Assembly (NCBI GenBank): GCA_034430155.1 | Contig: DAOUET010000044.1 | Location: 1 to 15,305, forward strand | DNA length: 15,305 nt | Origin: DAOUET01 sp034430155 | GTDB taxonomy: Bacteria > Chloroflexota > Anaerolineae > Anaerolineales > UBA4823 | Direction of reading: 5' to 3' | Shown here: piece by piece, positions 1 through 9,200 of the stretch | How the letters are laid out: each line of letters begins with the position of its first letter | Position numbering within the stretch: the first letter of the stretch is position 1 | Made by a program: the position numbers and the translations under genes | The notes under the pieces: generated by a model | Databases searched by the model: none | Seen by the model: the letters and a program-made list of their open reading frames with translations, nothing else | What the model was told of the DNA's origin: nothing

Positions 1-189
1 GTGTTCTCGGCCCTGATGCCCCTGTTGGGCGCCTGGCTGATCGAAGCCTTTAGCTACCAGGTTCTATATGGCTTTGCACTCGTTTTTGGAATTATGGGAT
101 TGGTTATGCTACATTGGTGGGTTCAGGAACCGCGCAAACTTAATAACGCTGGTGTACCTGAAGAAGTATCCTTCAGTAAATCCCTTTAA
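1..189 (+). CDS. MFS-type transporter, C-terminal fragment (5' end outside window)
   Basis: The reading frame is open from base 1 and ends at TAA 187-189. The GTG at base 1 is only the first codon in view, not a supported start. The 62 visible residues contain two hydrophobic stretches (about residues 1-18 and 20-42) joined by a short polar turn, then a WVQEPRK segment and a short hydrophilic tail. This matches the last two helices and cytoplasmic tail of a 12-helix major facilitator superfamily permease. Family assignment rests on this topology and the end-of-TM12 pattern only, and the substrate cannot be judged. Just downstream, GGAATA-G-TATTCC (210-222) is a short perfect palindrome without a T-tract. 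Confidence 0.55.
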   Translation: MFSALMPLLGAWLIEAFSYQVLYGFALVFGIMGLVMLHWWVQEPRKLNNAGVPEEVSFSKSL

Positions 190-283
190 TTTGAGGTTTA
201 TTGGGTGAGGGAATAGTATTCCTGGAAACAGCATACCAAGCCAAGGTGAGATATCCAAGGATCCGATATCGTTGAGCCATCAC

Positions 284-854
284 ATGAGTGAGAAGGAGAT
301 GGTTCAAGAACTTATATACCCAGGTAAGGAATTACCCGTCCACCTAGTGTCAAATCTTATGCTTACTTCGAATAGTATGGCTGGAGGACTTTGTAGATGA
401 AAACAGGTTACGTGATTGGATTTCGAGAAATGAAGACCATTCCGTTTCTGTCATGCTGGTCGAACAAGACATCTTAATAAGCCATACAGAGGTTGTATGG
501 AAATACCTTGACTATGGGGGTGAGACTTACAAAGCTTATGGTTTGACAGGCGTTTTCACCTATCCTGCTTTTCGTGGTCAAGGATTCGGGAAGCAGATTG
601 TCGAGAGATGTACAGCTTATATTGATGCCCGTGATGCGGATATTGGCATTTTTCACTGCACCCCAAACTTGAAAGAGTTCTATGCAGCCTGTGGTTGGAT
701 TCCAATGGAGAAGGCGGTCACATTGATAGGCTCAAGGAATAGCCCTCAAGTCAGCAATGAACTCATGATGATGCGCTTTCTGTCTGAGAAAGGCAAGATA
801 GGAAGACCATCTTTTGAGGGTAACCCTTTCTATTTTGGTGAAGAAACATGGTAA
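284..854 (+). pseudogene. GNAT-family N-acetyltransferase, frameshifted
   Basis: The longest simple ORF here starts at ATG 453 (133 residues, stop 852-854), but its frame stays open upstream to the TAG at 345-347. It encodes a sensible N-terminal part (ILCLLRIVWLEDFVDENR). The missing first residues lie in another frame from ATG 284 (MSEKEMVQELIYPGKELP). The two frames join if one base is skipped near 344-350, so a one-base insertion (or two-base deletion) probably broke a gene of about 189 codons. The acetyl-CoA-binding motif A is intact: FRGQGFGK, at residues 40-47 counted from Met 453, after a GVFTYP beta strand. A later FYAACGW segment also fits the GNAT fold. The family transfers an acyl group from acyl-CoA to an amine; the substrate is unknown. 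The ATG at 453 has no clear ribosome binding site, so the open fragment is probably not a functional short gene. A sequencing error is the main alternative. Confidence 0.68.
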
Positions 855-962
855 ATGGATCAAGGAGCCTTAAACGGTAATGAAGCCGACCGCGCTTCGG
901 GCAAATCAACACAGGTTTATTTCAAGTGTGGACACTCTGCCGCCCAACTCGTGATTCGGACG

Positions 963-1022
963 CCTTAGGCACACTAGAACTTATGGGTTACTAGCGGCCT
1001 AGTTTTTTTAGGTTGCCTAAGG
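963..1022. repeat. Inverted repeat upstream of the IntI-like gene
   Basis: CCTTAGGC (963-970) and GCCTAAGG (1015-1022) are perfect 8-base inverted arms around a 44-base spacer. Inside lies a second, smaller pair, ACTAG (972-976) and CTAGT (999-1003), so the segment could form a nested hairpin. A run of seven T follows the inner right arm (1003-1009). The element lies after a broken gene and about 60 bases before an integron-type integrase, where an attI or cassette attC would be expected. However, no clean pair of core sites (RYYYAAC and GTTRRRY) is visible. It may be a decayed recombination site, a terminator of the acetyltransferase gene, or chance. Confidence 0.4.
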
Positions 1023-1081
1023 TTAAAAATAAGCTAAATACTGAGAAAAGTGTAGCATAAAAAAGCATGGGGAGTTGACCT

Positions 1082-1840
1082 ATGGCACAAAAACCAAAAA
1101 AGCTTCTTGACCAGGTTCGCGACGCTGTACGCCTGAAGCATTATGCCTATCGAACGGAACAATCTTACGTAGATTGGGTCAGGCGTTATATCCTCTTTCA
1201 AAACAAAACCCATCCCAAAGATATGGGAGAAAATGAAGTTCAGGAATTTCTTACCTACCTCGCCTCCGAAAGGAAAGTATCCGCATCCACACAGAATCAA
1301 GCGCTCAGTGCCTTGATTTTCCTTTATCGCAATGTTCTACATGAAGAACTCGACCTGCCAACTCGACTAATCACTGCCAAGCGTTCAACCCACCTTCCTA
1401 CCGTATTAACGCCAACAGAAGTGCGCAACGTTCTTCAGTATGTTGAAGATACTACTGGCCTGATTGCCAGGCTACTTTATGGCAGTGGTATGCGGTTACA
1501 AGAATGCTTGCGATTACGTGTGAAAGATATTGACTTTGGCAATCATCGCATTATCGTGCGATCGGCAAAAGGTGCGAATGACCGTAGTACATTGTTGCCA
1601 GAAACGCTGATCGAACCACTTCAGTTTCAGCTAAAAACTACTCAACTTATCCATCAAAAAGATCTAAAAGAAGGCTATACACACTTTCAGGCACTCCTTC
1701 GCGACCCACTTGCTCGAAGCTGGCTATGATATTCGCACAGTTCAGGAACTGCTCGGCCACAAGGATGTCAAACCACTATGATTTATACGCATGTCCTCAA
1801 TCGAGGTCCGAAAGCCGTGCGCAGCCCTTTGGGTGAGTAA
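1082..1840 (+). pseudogene. Integron-type tyrosine recombinase (IntI-like), internally deleted and frameshifted
   Basis: The first reading frame (1082-1729, 215 residues) starts with a typical SAM-like core-binding region (KLLDQVRDAVRLKHYAYRTE, residues 7-24 and on; TQNQALSALIFLYRNVL, 70-86). It continues into the catalytic domain with box I Arg138 (GSGMRLQE) and a beta-hairpin Lys163 (SAKGANDR). HQKDLKEGY (191-199) is characteristic of integron integrases, but the IntI-specific segment that should follow is absent. At 1680 the sequence jumps, in another frame, straight to the HTFRHSFATHLLEAGYD box with the catalytic His and Arg, then ELLGHKDV. Near 1770-1773 a second shift of one base restores the first frame for MIYTHVLNRG, which contains the nucleophile Tyr, and the gene ends at TAA 1838-1840. 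About 60 residues are missing compared with intact IntI proteins (about 320-340 residues). All chemical residues except the deleted segment can still be read across the frames, so the decay looks fairly recent. The product should be inactive. Confidence 0.85.
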
Positions 1841-2181
1841 TCACCAACCTGGCCGCTAAGGAGAATTTCACCTCTGGTTCATTTAGTCTCGTAATACAAA
1901 GATTGCGGTACGATTTGCTAGACATTTTGAAGAGGCTGGGATGGTAGAAAAAGGGGGGATAACATCGGTTGCAAGCAGGTTGTGGAAAGAGCCCCTATAT
2001 ATAACGTGTAAAGCTGGTAATGGGCTGGTAAGAGGATGTGAGTCTCGTGCTTATGATCCCTATTTTTTCGATGCCATTAATTTCGTGAGAACCATGGAGT
2101 AAGGCTGTATAATTCCAGTTATCTATTAACCAAGTCCTGCAGTTGGTATGATTAGCCTGGTTTTTCGGGAAAGGACAGGTA
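1841..2181. other. Intergenic stretch before the DUF362 gene
   Basis: No convincing gene lies here. Minus-strand ORFs overlapping the end of this stretch are shadows of the downstream gene. TATAAT at 2108-2113 is a perfect -10 hexamer located about 70 bases before the GTG start at 2182, but the region 16-18 bases upstream of it has no good -35 match. It is therefore only a candidate promoter. TTTTTTCG at 2064-2071 is T-rich but has no preceding stable stem. Nothing clearly belongs to an integron cassette. Confidence 0.4.
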
Positions 2182-3360
2182 GTGAACAAACAAGGATCCA
2201 ATTCATCTTTAAGCCGCAGGGAGTTTCTGCGTATTGCTACAGCCTTGGGTGGAGGGGCTGCCCTGGCTTCATTCCTGGAAGGATGTTCAAAGGCTGGGAT
2301 AAATCCGGAGGTCCTGCTATCTCCAACCAGCACTCGGGAAGTACCAACCCTTTCCCAATCAAATGAAGCGACAACCACGAACGTTCCAGAAGGGGTAAAG
2401 CCAACTGATACCGAGACGGCCGCTACTGCAGCCCCAACCGAAACAGTAGAGGGTGAGATCGCTAGGTTGGCTCTCGTCAAAACCAAGGATCGGGCTGCAG
2501 GGGTGCGCAAGGCCATCGACCTTTTGGGCATCAATCCTTTTGTGGGGAAGCGCGTTTTCGTGAAGCCGAATTTCAATAGCGCCGACCCGGCACCAGGCTC
2601 TACCCACCCGGATGTGCTGGTCACCCTGGTTAAGGCACTCAAAGAGATGGGTGCGGAGAAGATCACGATCGGTGACCGTAGTGGCATGGGGGATACCCGC
2701 CGGGTAATGGATGAGATTGGTATCTTCGAGCTGGCCGAGGCATTGGACTTTGAGGTCGTGGTCTTTGATGAATTGGTTCCCGATGATTGGGTAATGGTCC
2801 AGCCTCCCGGTAGTCACTGGAGTAACGGGTTTCCATTTGCGCGCCCTTGCCTCGAAGCCGATGCGCTGGTGCAAACCTGCTGTCTGAAGACCCACAGGTA
2901 CGGCGGGCATTTCACCATGTCGTTGAAGAATTCTGTGGGGATGGTTGCCAAGCGAAATCTGCAAGATGATCATGATTTTATGCAGGAGCTGCACGCTTCC
3001 CCGCACCAGCACAGGATGATCGCTGAGATCAACGCGGCCTACGCACCTGTATTGGTCGTTTTGGATGGCCTGGAAGCCTTTATTTCGGGTGGTCCGGATA
3101 TGGGCGAGCGGGTTTCACCAGAGGTGATTTTAGCAGGTACGGACCGGGTTGCCCTCGACGCTACTGGTGTTGCTCTATTGCGTTACTTCGGTTGCAAGAC
3201 AGAAGCGGGGCAGGGAAAGATATTCCAGCAAGAGCAGATCGCCAGGGCAGTTGATCTAGGGTTAGGTGTCGATAGCCCAGAGAAGATTGAATTCTTGACC
3301 GGAGACCCGGAAAGTGCTGCCTTTAGCGAAAAAATCGAAGAGGTTTTGCTGGTGGGGTAA
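2182..3360 (+). CDS. DUF362 domain protein, Tat-exported lipoprotein
   Basis: A 392-residue protein starting at GTG 2182; AAAGGA (2170-2175) six bases upstream decides this start. The N-terminus carries a twin-arginine signal (SRREFL, residues 11-16), a hydrophobic Ala/Gly/Leu stretch, and a lipobox FLEGC with Cys35. It should therefore be exported folded and anchored to the outer face of the membrane. Residues 36-92 form a Thr/Pro/Glu-rich linker. The DUF362 domain runs from about 95 to the end: VKPNFNS (128-133 region), THPDVL, GDRSGMGDTR (165-173), LKTHRYGGHFTMSLKN (235-250), LDGLEAF and LAGTDRVALDATGV. The LKTH...SLKN block is characteristic of the family. Many relatives are found next to iron-sulfur or redox proteins, but the reaction is not established. 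Cys223, 233, 234 and 338 are present, without a ferredoxin-type cluster motif. The gene stands alone; the next one begins 197 bases later. Confidence 0.85.
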   Translation: MNKQGSNSSLSRREFLRIATALGGGAALASFLEGCSKAGINPEVLLSPTSTREVPTLSQSNEATTTNVPEGVKPTDTETAATAAPTETVEGEIARLALVKTKDRAAGVRKAIDLLGINPFVGKRVFVKPNFNSADPAPGSTHPDVLVTLVKALKEMGAEKITIGDRSGMGDTRRVMDEIGIFELAEALDFEVVVFDELVPDDWVMVQPPGSHWSNGFPFARPCLEADALVQTCCLKTHRYGGHFTMSLKNSVGMVAKRNLQDDHDFMQELHASPHQHRMIAEINAAYAPVLVVLDGLEAFISGGPDMGERVSPEVILAGTDRVALDATGVALLRYFGCKTEAGQGKIFQQEQIARAVDLGLGVDSPEKIEFLTGDPESAAFSEKIEEVLLVG

Positions 3361-3557
3361 TTCAATTATCCCGTATTTGCCCCTTGCGGAGTATTCTATA
3401 TTCAGGCAAAATTGGGTTTGAGGTTCACAGTGGCTCGCTCATGGGCGTGGTTACTATGTGAGTGTCACTAGACGATGTTCCCTTGCGGTTTTTGCCTACA
3501 TACCTTGTTTAGCTGGTTATATCTTAAGACGCCATAGTCGACATAAAGGAAGGTACC

Positions 3558-4295
3558 ATGAAACCTCGAGCCTTTGGAAAAGTTATGTTGGTTATGGTAA
3601 TTGCAGGGTCTTTGATTGGGTGCGCGACCTCGCCGCTAACAATTAGCACACCAAATATTTCAGCCCCCGATCTTGGGTCAGACTGGCAGAAGGATTTCGA
3701 TATATCGACATGCACCATGGCTACCACAGGAGGCAACCAGTACTTTATCCTGGAACCTGGCTTCCAACTCGTTCTGGAAGGAGGGACGGAAATACTCGTC
3801 ATTACGGTGCTTGATGAAACCGTCGAGGTAGATGGCATTCAGACCCGGGTGGTGGAGGAGCGCGAATCAAAGAACGGAGAACTTATTGAAGTTTCAAGGA
3901 ATTTCTTTGCGATCTGTGAGCAAACTAAAGATGTTTATTATTTTGGTGAAGAGGTCGATATGTACCAATCGGGCCAGATCACCAGCCATAGTGGTGCATG
4001 GCGATCGGGGGAAGGTAATGCCAGGTTCGGGCTGATCATGCCGGGCAATCCCATGGTGGGCATGAAGTACTACCAGGAGATAGCTCCCGATGTGGCCATG
4101 GACCGGGCTGAAATCATCAGTCTCGACCAGACCCTTACAACTCCTGCGGGGGAGTTCCCGAAATCATTGAAAACCAAAGAAGGTACTGCCCTTAATCTTT
4201 TGGAAGTTGAGTATAAGGTGTATGCCTCAGGAATCGGACTCATTCAGGATGCAAACCTGCTTCTGACTGGATACGGGTTCATTGATAGCCAGTAG
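3558..4295 (+). CDS. Small lipoprotein with an NxxFxLxPG-type beta-rich domain
   Basis: A 245-residue secreted lipoprotein. ATG 3558 is preceded by AAGGAAGG (3546-3553). The signal peptide has a basic N-terminus, a hydrophobic core (residues 9-20) and a lipobox LIGC with Cys22. The mature part has no helical membrane segment and is predicted by eye to be beta-rich. Residues 60-75 (N, Y, F, L, PG, V, EG pattern) align without a gap to residues 77-92 and 348-363 of the two-repeat lipoprotein encoded at 4399-6150. The similarity continues through VLDETVEVDGIQTRVV, YYFGE, AW.SG, ARFGLIM and YASGIGLIQ. It thus appears to be a diverged single-domain relative, without the CxPLxC cysteine pair of the repeats. 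No function is known to me. It is convergent with that gene, with 103 bases between the two stops. Confidence 0.8.
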   Translation: MKPRAFGKVMLVMVIAGSLIGCATSPLTISTPNISAPDLGSDWQKDFDISTCTMATTGGNQYFILEPGFQLVLEGGTEILVITVLDETVEVDGIQTRVVEERESKNGELIEVSRNFFAICEQTKDVYYFGEEVDMYQSGQITSHSGAWRSGEGNARFGLIMPGNPMVGMKYYQEIAPDVAMDRAEIISLDQTLTTPAGEFPKSLKTKEGTALNLLEVEYKVYASGIGLIQDANLLLTGYGFIDSQ

Positions 4296-4312
4296 AATGA
4301 CTATTAAATAGA

Positions 4313-4353
4313 TCGATCTCAGCAATGTTGAGTACCTCGTCCGCCGAGATCGA
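4313..4353. terminator. Possible bidirectional terminator between convergent genes
   Basis: TCGATCTC (4313-4320) and GAGATCGA (4346-4353) form a perfect 8-base inverted repeat around a 25-base loop, between the stops of the two convergent lipoprotein genes. Position supports a shared terminator. The loop is long and there is no real T-tract on either side (only an AT-rich TATTTAAT on the minus strand), so the call is weak. Confidence 0.3.
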
Positions 4354-4398
4354 CAATCAGGCCCTTATGGTTAATGTTAAGCGATAACCAGTGGATGT

Positions 4399-6150
4399 TT
4401 ACGGACTTTCTACCGGTGGCGTTTGACCGTACACCTCCGGGCTCACCTGGTAGGCGTGGGTCTCCAGTTCTAATGCCATAGCGTGGATCTTGGCAAGCGC
4501 CTCTGGGCTGAGTTGCAGGTATTCAACCAGCTCCAGCTCTTCCTGGGTTGCGTCTGCTCCCCTCCAGCCAACCTGGACATTGCCTACGCCGCCGGCGTAG
4601 TACTTGAGCTGGAAAGCGTCTGTCTCTTGAAGGCTGGATTCGGCGATCACCAGCACATCCTCATAGCAGTCTAATGGTACGCAGGTTTGCTGGCCTATCT
4701 GGTCCACCTGCCCGTAGTCCGACCACTCTATGGCGGGCGCCCATCCTTGAAAGTAACTGGGGGTCCCCATCTGTGGGTCTGCCATCATCTTGATCCCCGC
4801 TTTTGCATCCTCGATCCCGGAAATCCAGGTGGGTGCATCGACGAACTCGCCGTTCTCGTATTCTTCAGGGTACTCACCCAGGTACCATACGTTGCTATCG
4901 TTGTCCTGGGCATAGAAGGCGATCTCCTTCTCCACTACTTGATCATCGCGGTAATCCAGGATCCAAACCACGACCGTGGGAACACCTTCAATTTCCTTGG
5001 TCAGATCGGTGATGGTGAACTCAATGCGATGGGGGATCTCCTCACCCTCCTCGATGGTGAACCCCTCATAAACCCAATGCATGCCTGGCGCCAGGGGTAA
5101 CCATGGGTTGTCGATGTTGGTTGGGTCCTCGAAATTCGCCGGGTCGAAATCCTCGAATACTTTCTCAGGGGCTACGCTTACCTGGGGGGTTTCTTCAGAT
5201 GACTCTTCAATGGAGGTGTATTCTACCGGCTGTGTTTGAGCGTACACTTCTTTGCTGGTCTTGTAGGCTCGCTGCTCTAATTCCAGCGCACGTGGACGGA
5301 CCGCGGCCAGTTCTTCTGGGCTTAACTGGACGACCTCGACCAATTCCAGCGTCTCTCTGGTTGCATCCGCTCCCCTCCACCCGACGCGTACATTACCTAC
5401 CCCTGGGGCGTAGTCCTTTACCTGGAAAGCGTCTATCTCCATTTTGCTGAACTCGGCGACCACTAGAACATCCTCATAACAGCCCAGGGGGATACACGTC
5501 TCCTGACCTATCTGGTCTACCTGTCCTCGATCCGTAAAATTAACCGCCGGCCCCCACCCCTGGGAGTAGCTGGGAATTCCTAGCTGAGGCTCTGCTTTCA
5601 TCATAATCCCTGCCCTCGCACCTTTGAGGCCGTGAATCCAGGCGGGGGTCTCGATGAGCTTACCCAGCTCGTATACTTCTGGATACTCACCCATGCGCCA
5701 GACGTTGCCGTCATTGTCCTGGGCAAAGAAGGCCAGCTCAGTCTCCACCAGGTAGCCAGCGCTGAAGTCCTGGTCCCAAACGACGACCGTGGCTATACCC
5801 CCGATCACCTTGGTCAGGTCGGTGACGGTGGTAATCACGCGATGGGGAATGCGTTCGCCGCCTTCTTCGGTGATTCCCTCGTAGGTATATTGCATTCCCG
5901 GTTTTCGAGGAAGCCATGGGTTATCGATATTGGTCGGATCATCGAAATTGGCGGGGTCGAGGTCTTCGAGCTGTCTCTCAAAGTCGATAGTCGGCACCGG
6001 AGTAGGCTCAGAGGTGGATGTCGGGGTGGGTGGAGGCGCCATGGTCGGTGCCGCAGTGGGGGCTGCCGGGGTGGCCGCGCTACTGCATGCCGAAGCCAAA
6101 ACCATTAAAAGCAACATTGCTACTGCATAGACAGGGTGAAGACGTCGCAT
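4399..6150 (-). CDS. Lipoprotein with two tandem copies of a domain of unknown function
   Basis: A 583-residue protein. The frame is open further upstream, but the start at 6150 is preferred: AAGGAAGG (6159-6166 on the complement) lies eight bases before it, and it gives a proper signal peptide with lipobox LASAC (Cys22). Residues 23-56 are a Thr/Pro/Ala/Ser linker, as often found in surface lipoproteins of Chloroflexota. Two copies of one domain follow, about residues 61-310 and 332-580, offset by 271 residues. Shared blocks are DPANF.DPTNIDNPWLP, the GEYPE turn, QGW.PA, GQVDQIGQ.TC.PL.CYEDVLV, GVGN..VGWRGADAT and LQLSPE. Each copy has one close cysteine pair (Cys219/224 and Cys490/495), which could form a disulfide or bind metal. 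The high identity, with differences spread throughout, indicates an old internal duplication. The gene lies 92 bases after the RND permease gene in the same direction, so a role beside the pump is inferred. No enzymatic motif was recognised. Confidence 0.85.
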   Translation of the reverse strand: MRRLHPVYAVAMLLLMVLASACSSAATPAAPTAAPTMAPPPTPTSTSEPTPVPTIDFERQLEDLDPANFDDPTNIDNPWLPRKPGMQYTYEGITEEGGERIPHRVITTVTDLTKVIGGIATVVVWDQDFSAGYLVETELAFFAQDNDGNVWRMGEYPEVYELGKLIETPAWIHGLKGARAGIMMKAEPQLGIPSYSQGWGPAVNFTDRGQVDQIGQETCIPLGCYEDVLVVAEFSKMEIDAFQVKDYAPGVGNVRVGWRGADATRETLELVEVVQLSPEELAAVRPRALELEQRAYKTSKEVYAQTQPVEYTSIEESSEETPQVSVAPEKVFEDFDPANFEDPTNIDNPWLPLAPGMHWVYEGFTIEEGEEIPHRIEFTITDLTKEIEGVPTVVVWILDYRDDQVVEKEIAFYAQDNDSNVWYLGEYPEEYENGEFVDAPTWISGIEDAKAGIKMMADPQMGTPSYFQGWAPAIEWSDYGQVDQIGQQTCVPLDCYEDVLVIAESSLQETDAFQLKYYAGGVGNVQVGWRGADATQEELELVEYLQLSPEALAKIHAMALELETHAYQVSPEVYGQTPPVESP

Positions 6151-6242
6151 TTTAATTTCCTTCCTTGTTTGTAAAGGTTGTGTAGTTACAACGCGGCTTT
6201 GCTGCTTATAACCACACATAAACCCCTTATGAGACGATTTGG

Positions 6243-9200
6243 TTAGTTAATTTGAGCGACTTGAGCCCTTGGTTTCCCAAAACGCAAGTACAAAGTAGGT
6301 ACCACCAGCAGGTTAAGCAAGGTCGAGGTCACCAAGCCTCCCAGGATGACGATAGCCATGGGGTATTCAATCTCCTGACCGGGGATATTGCCGGTGATCA
6401 CCAAGGGTACCAGGGCCAGTCCGGTGGTCAGCGCAGTCATCATAATCGGCGCGATCCTTTCGCGCGCCCCGCGCTTTACCAACTCTTCACCGAAGGTCTC
6501 GCCTTCTTGTTCCTCCAGGTGCTGGAAGTGGCTGATCATCATGATCCCGTTGCGGGTGGCAATCCCTAGGATGGTCAGCAGTCCGACCAGCGAACCAAGT
6601 GAGAGCACGCCGTTTGCTAAAAAGGCGGCCAGCAGACCGCCTACCAGCGCCCAGGGTAAGGTGAAGAAGGTAAGCGTCGCCAGACGCCAGTTTTCAAAGG
6701 AAGTGACCAGGAGGAAGTAGATCGCGATCACCGCCACGGTCCCAGCGAGAAGTAAATTTCGCTGGGCAGCTTGTCGCTCGGCGTATTCGCCGATCATCTC
6801 GGCGTGGTACTCCAGGGGGAAATTGACGGTCGCCAGGGCTGAATCGACGTCCTTCACAACCGAGCCGAGATCGCGCCCACGAACGTTGGCAGAAACGTCG
6901 ATCTTACGGGACTGACCTTCACGCTCGATGACGTTCGGAACCGGCGCGATGCGGATGTCAGCTACATCTGCCAGGCGCACTTGACTGCCGTAGGGTGTGT
7001 CGATCAGCAGCTCCTGGATATCGGTCAGGCTGTTGCGCGTCTCGGGGGTGCTCCACACGTTCACATCGTAGGTCTTGCCATTGACGAAAATGTCACCTAC
7101 TTCTTCGCCTTGTACCAGGAAGGCGGCTGCCCGGCGGATATCACCCGGTTTCAGCCTATACCGTTGGGCCGCCTCCAGATCCACTTCGACTTCAATCTGG
7201 GGCGTATCCATGTGCAGCTCCTTTTTCAAATCTACGATTCCATCGGTCCCCTCTAGGGAGGCCCGCACCTCGTCAGCCTTATCGCGCAGCACCTGCAGGT
7301 CGGGACCGTAGATGCGGATGACGACGGTATCGCTAGACCCTGTCAGCACCTCCCGGATCCTCTCTTTCAGATAGGTCTGCACATCGCGAATCAACCCGGG
7401 GTATCCGTCCACCGTCTCTTGAATCTTGGCCAGGGTCTGATCGTAGTCGACCGAAGGATCCACGCTGATCCAGTTCTCGGTAAAATAGATGCCGTAGGGC
7501 TCATCCGCCATCAGGGCCTGTCCGATATGGGATCCGCAGTTGCGCACACCCTCTATAGTCAGCAGCTCGCGACAAGCCTGAGCGGTTATCCGCCACATTT
7601 CCGGGTGGGAGGTGCCGGGTTTAGTGATCCAGTGCATCAGGAAATCCCGTTCCTTGAACGATGGCAGCAGCTCCTGGCCCAGGAAAGGCCAAACCAACGC
7701 TCCTGCCAGCACGATGGAACTGACCGTACCATACGCCAGGCGAGGGGTACGCAGTATGCGCCCCAGAATCCGGTCGTAGATGCGGTGCATCCAGGGGATG
7801 ATGGGGGACTGGTGGTGCTCGATGGACGCATTGGAAAGGAGGATCAGAACCATGGCTGGCGTGACCGTCAGAGCGACCAGCGGGGAGACCAGACCCGCCA
7901 CCACATAGGCGGTGGCCAGCGGTTGGAAAAACGCACCCGATAAGCCTTCCAAGAAGAAGACCGGCAGCAGCGCTGAGATTTCAATCAGTGAGGCGTAGAC
8001 GATAGCCCCGCGTACTTCAAGCGAGGCTTCCAGGATGATGCTTGCGGTGGATTGGGTGCTCCCCTCTTTGCGAAGCCGGCGCAGACGCCGCACGATATTT
8101 TCTACGTCAACGATGGCGTCGTCTACTACCGCACCGATGGCGATCGCCAGCCCTGCCAGGGTCATCACGTTGATGGTCACCCCACGCAGGTTGAGCACCA
8201 GCAGGGCAACCATCAGCGACACCGGGATAATCGTAGCGCTGATTAATGCGACCCGCCACTCGTAAAGGAAGAAGAGCAGCACGATCACCACCAGAATGCC
8301 GCCGATTAGCAGTGACTCGGTGAGATTGTCAATTGACAGTTCGATGAAGGTCGCTGGACGAAATATGGTGGTATCGATGTCGATGTCCTTAAGGCCGGGT
8401 TTCATCTCCTCGAAAGCAGCTTCCACTCCCCGGGTCACGTCCAAGGTGTTGGCCCATGGAAGCTTCTCGACGATCATCATCAGACCAGGACCTTCGTTAA
8501 TCACTGCGTCCCCGAAGAGCGGTAAGGTACCCCAAACCACATCGCCCACATCATTTAGGAGAAGCGGGGTGCCATCCGGTTTCTTTCGATCATATATGGG
8601 CACTTCGCCGAGCTTTTCCGGCGTGATGACCGGCAGGACGGAGCGAATGCCGAAGCGCTGATCGGGGGTATCGATGAATCCTCCGGTGCCGATAAAAGAT
8701 CCTTCTGAGTACATTAGCAGGCTGACGTCCAGGGCGTCTGAGGTTACCTCCATGACCTGGTTGAGCGAAACGCCGTAGGCGCGCAGTTTTTTTAAATCGA
8801 CCAGTACCTGGGGCATCTTAATTCGCTCGCCCCAGATGGGCGCGTTAGCCACTCCGGGTACATCCAACAAACGGGCGCGTATCTTCCAATAGGCGATCAT
8901 GGACAGGTCCATCAAATCAATCTTATCTGAGGAGATACCGATTTTCATGGCCCGGCTGGTGGACGACAGGGGTTGGATCATCACCGGTGGCGCCGCCCAG
9001 GTGGGCAGGGTGGGATAGACCGCCGCAATACGCTCTGCAACCAGCTGCCTTGCAAAGATGAGATCCGTCTCAGGTTTGAAGATGAGGACGATATCCGAAA
9101 GGTCGGAAACTGACCTGGAACGCATCACGTCCAGCCCAGGGATCCCGTTGAGGGCATTCTCCAACGGAACGGTGACCAGTTCTTCCACGTCGGCTGCGGA

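Noticed and set aside
1995..2687. Minus-strand ORF of 230 codons across the start of the DUF362 gene
   Set aside because: It is antisense to a clear Tat-signal DUF362 gene, has a low-complexity Ser/Val/Ala composition and no recognisable domain or ribosome binding site.
3458..3646. Plus-strand ORF of 62 codons at the start of the 3558 lipoprotein gene
   Set aside because: It overlaps the lipoprotein start in another frame, whereas the lipoprotein has a good ribosome binding site and signal peptide.
5103..6130. Plus-strand ORFs of 66-158 codons opposite the two-repeat lipoprotein
   Set aside because: They are antisense shadows, with Arg/Gly- and Pro-rich translations of the repeat and linker and no domain signal.
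6178..6193. GTTGT/ACAAC hairpin between permease 1 and the two-repeat lipoprotein as an operon-ending terminator
   Set aside because: Only five base pairs, AT-rich and without a T-tract; the two genes can still belong to one transcript.
6151..6219. Earlier start at 6219 for the two-repeat lipoprotein
   Set aside because: It would put 23 polar residues before a normal lipoprotein signal peptide; the start at 6150 has an AAGGAAGG ribosome binding site.
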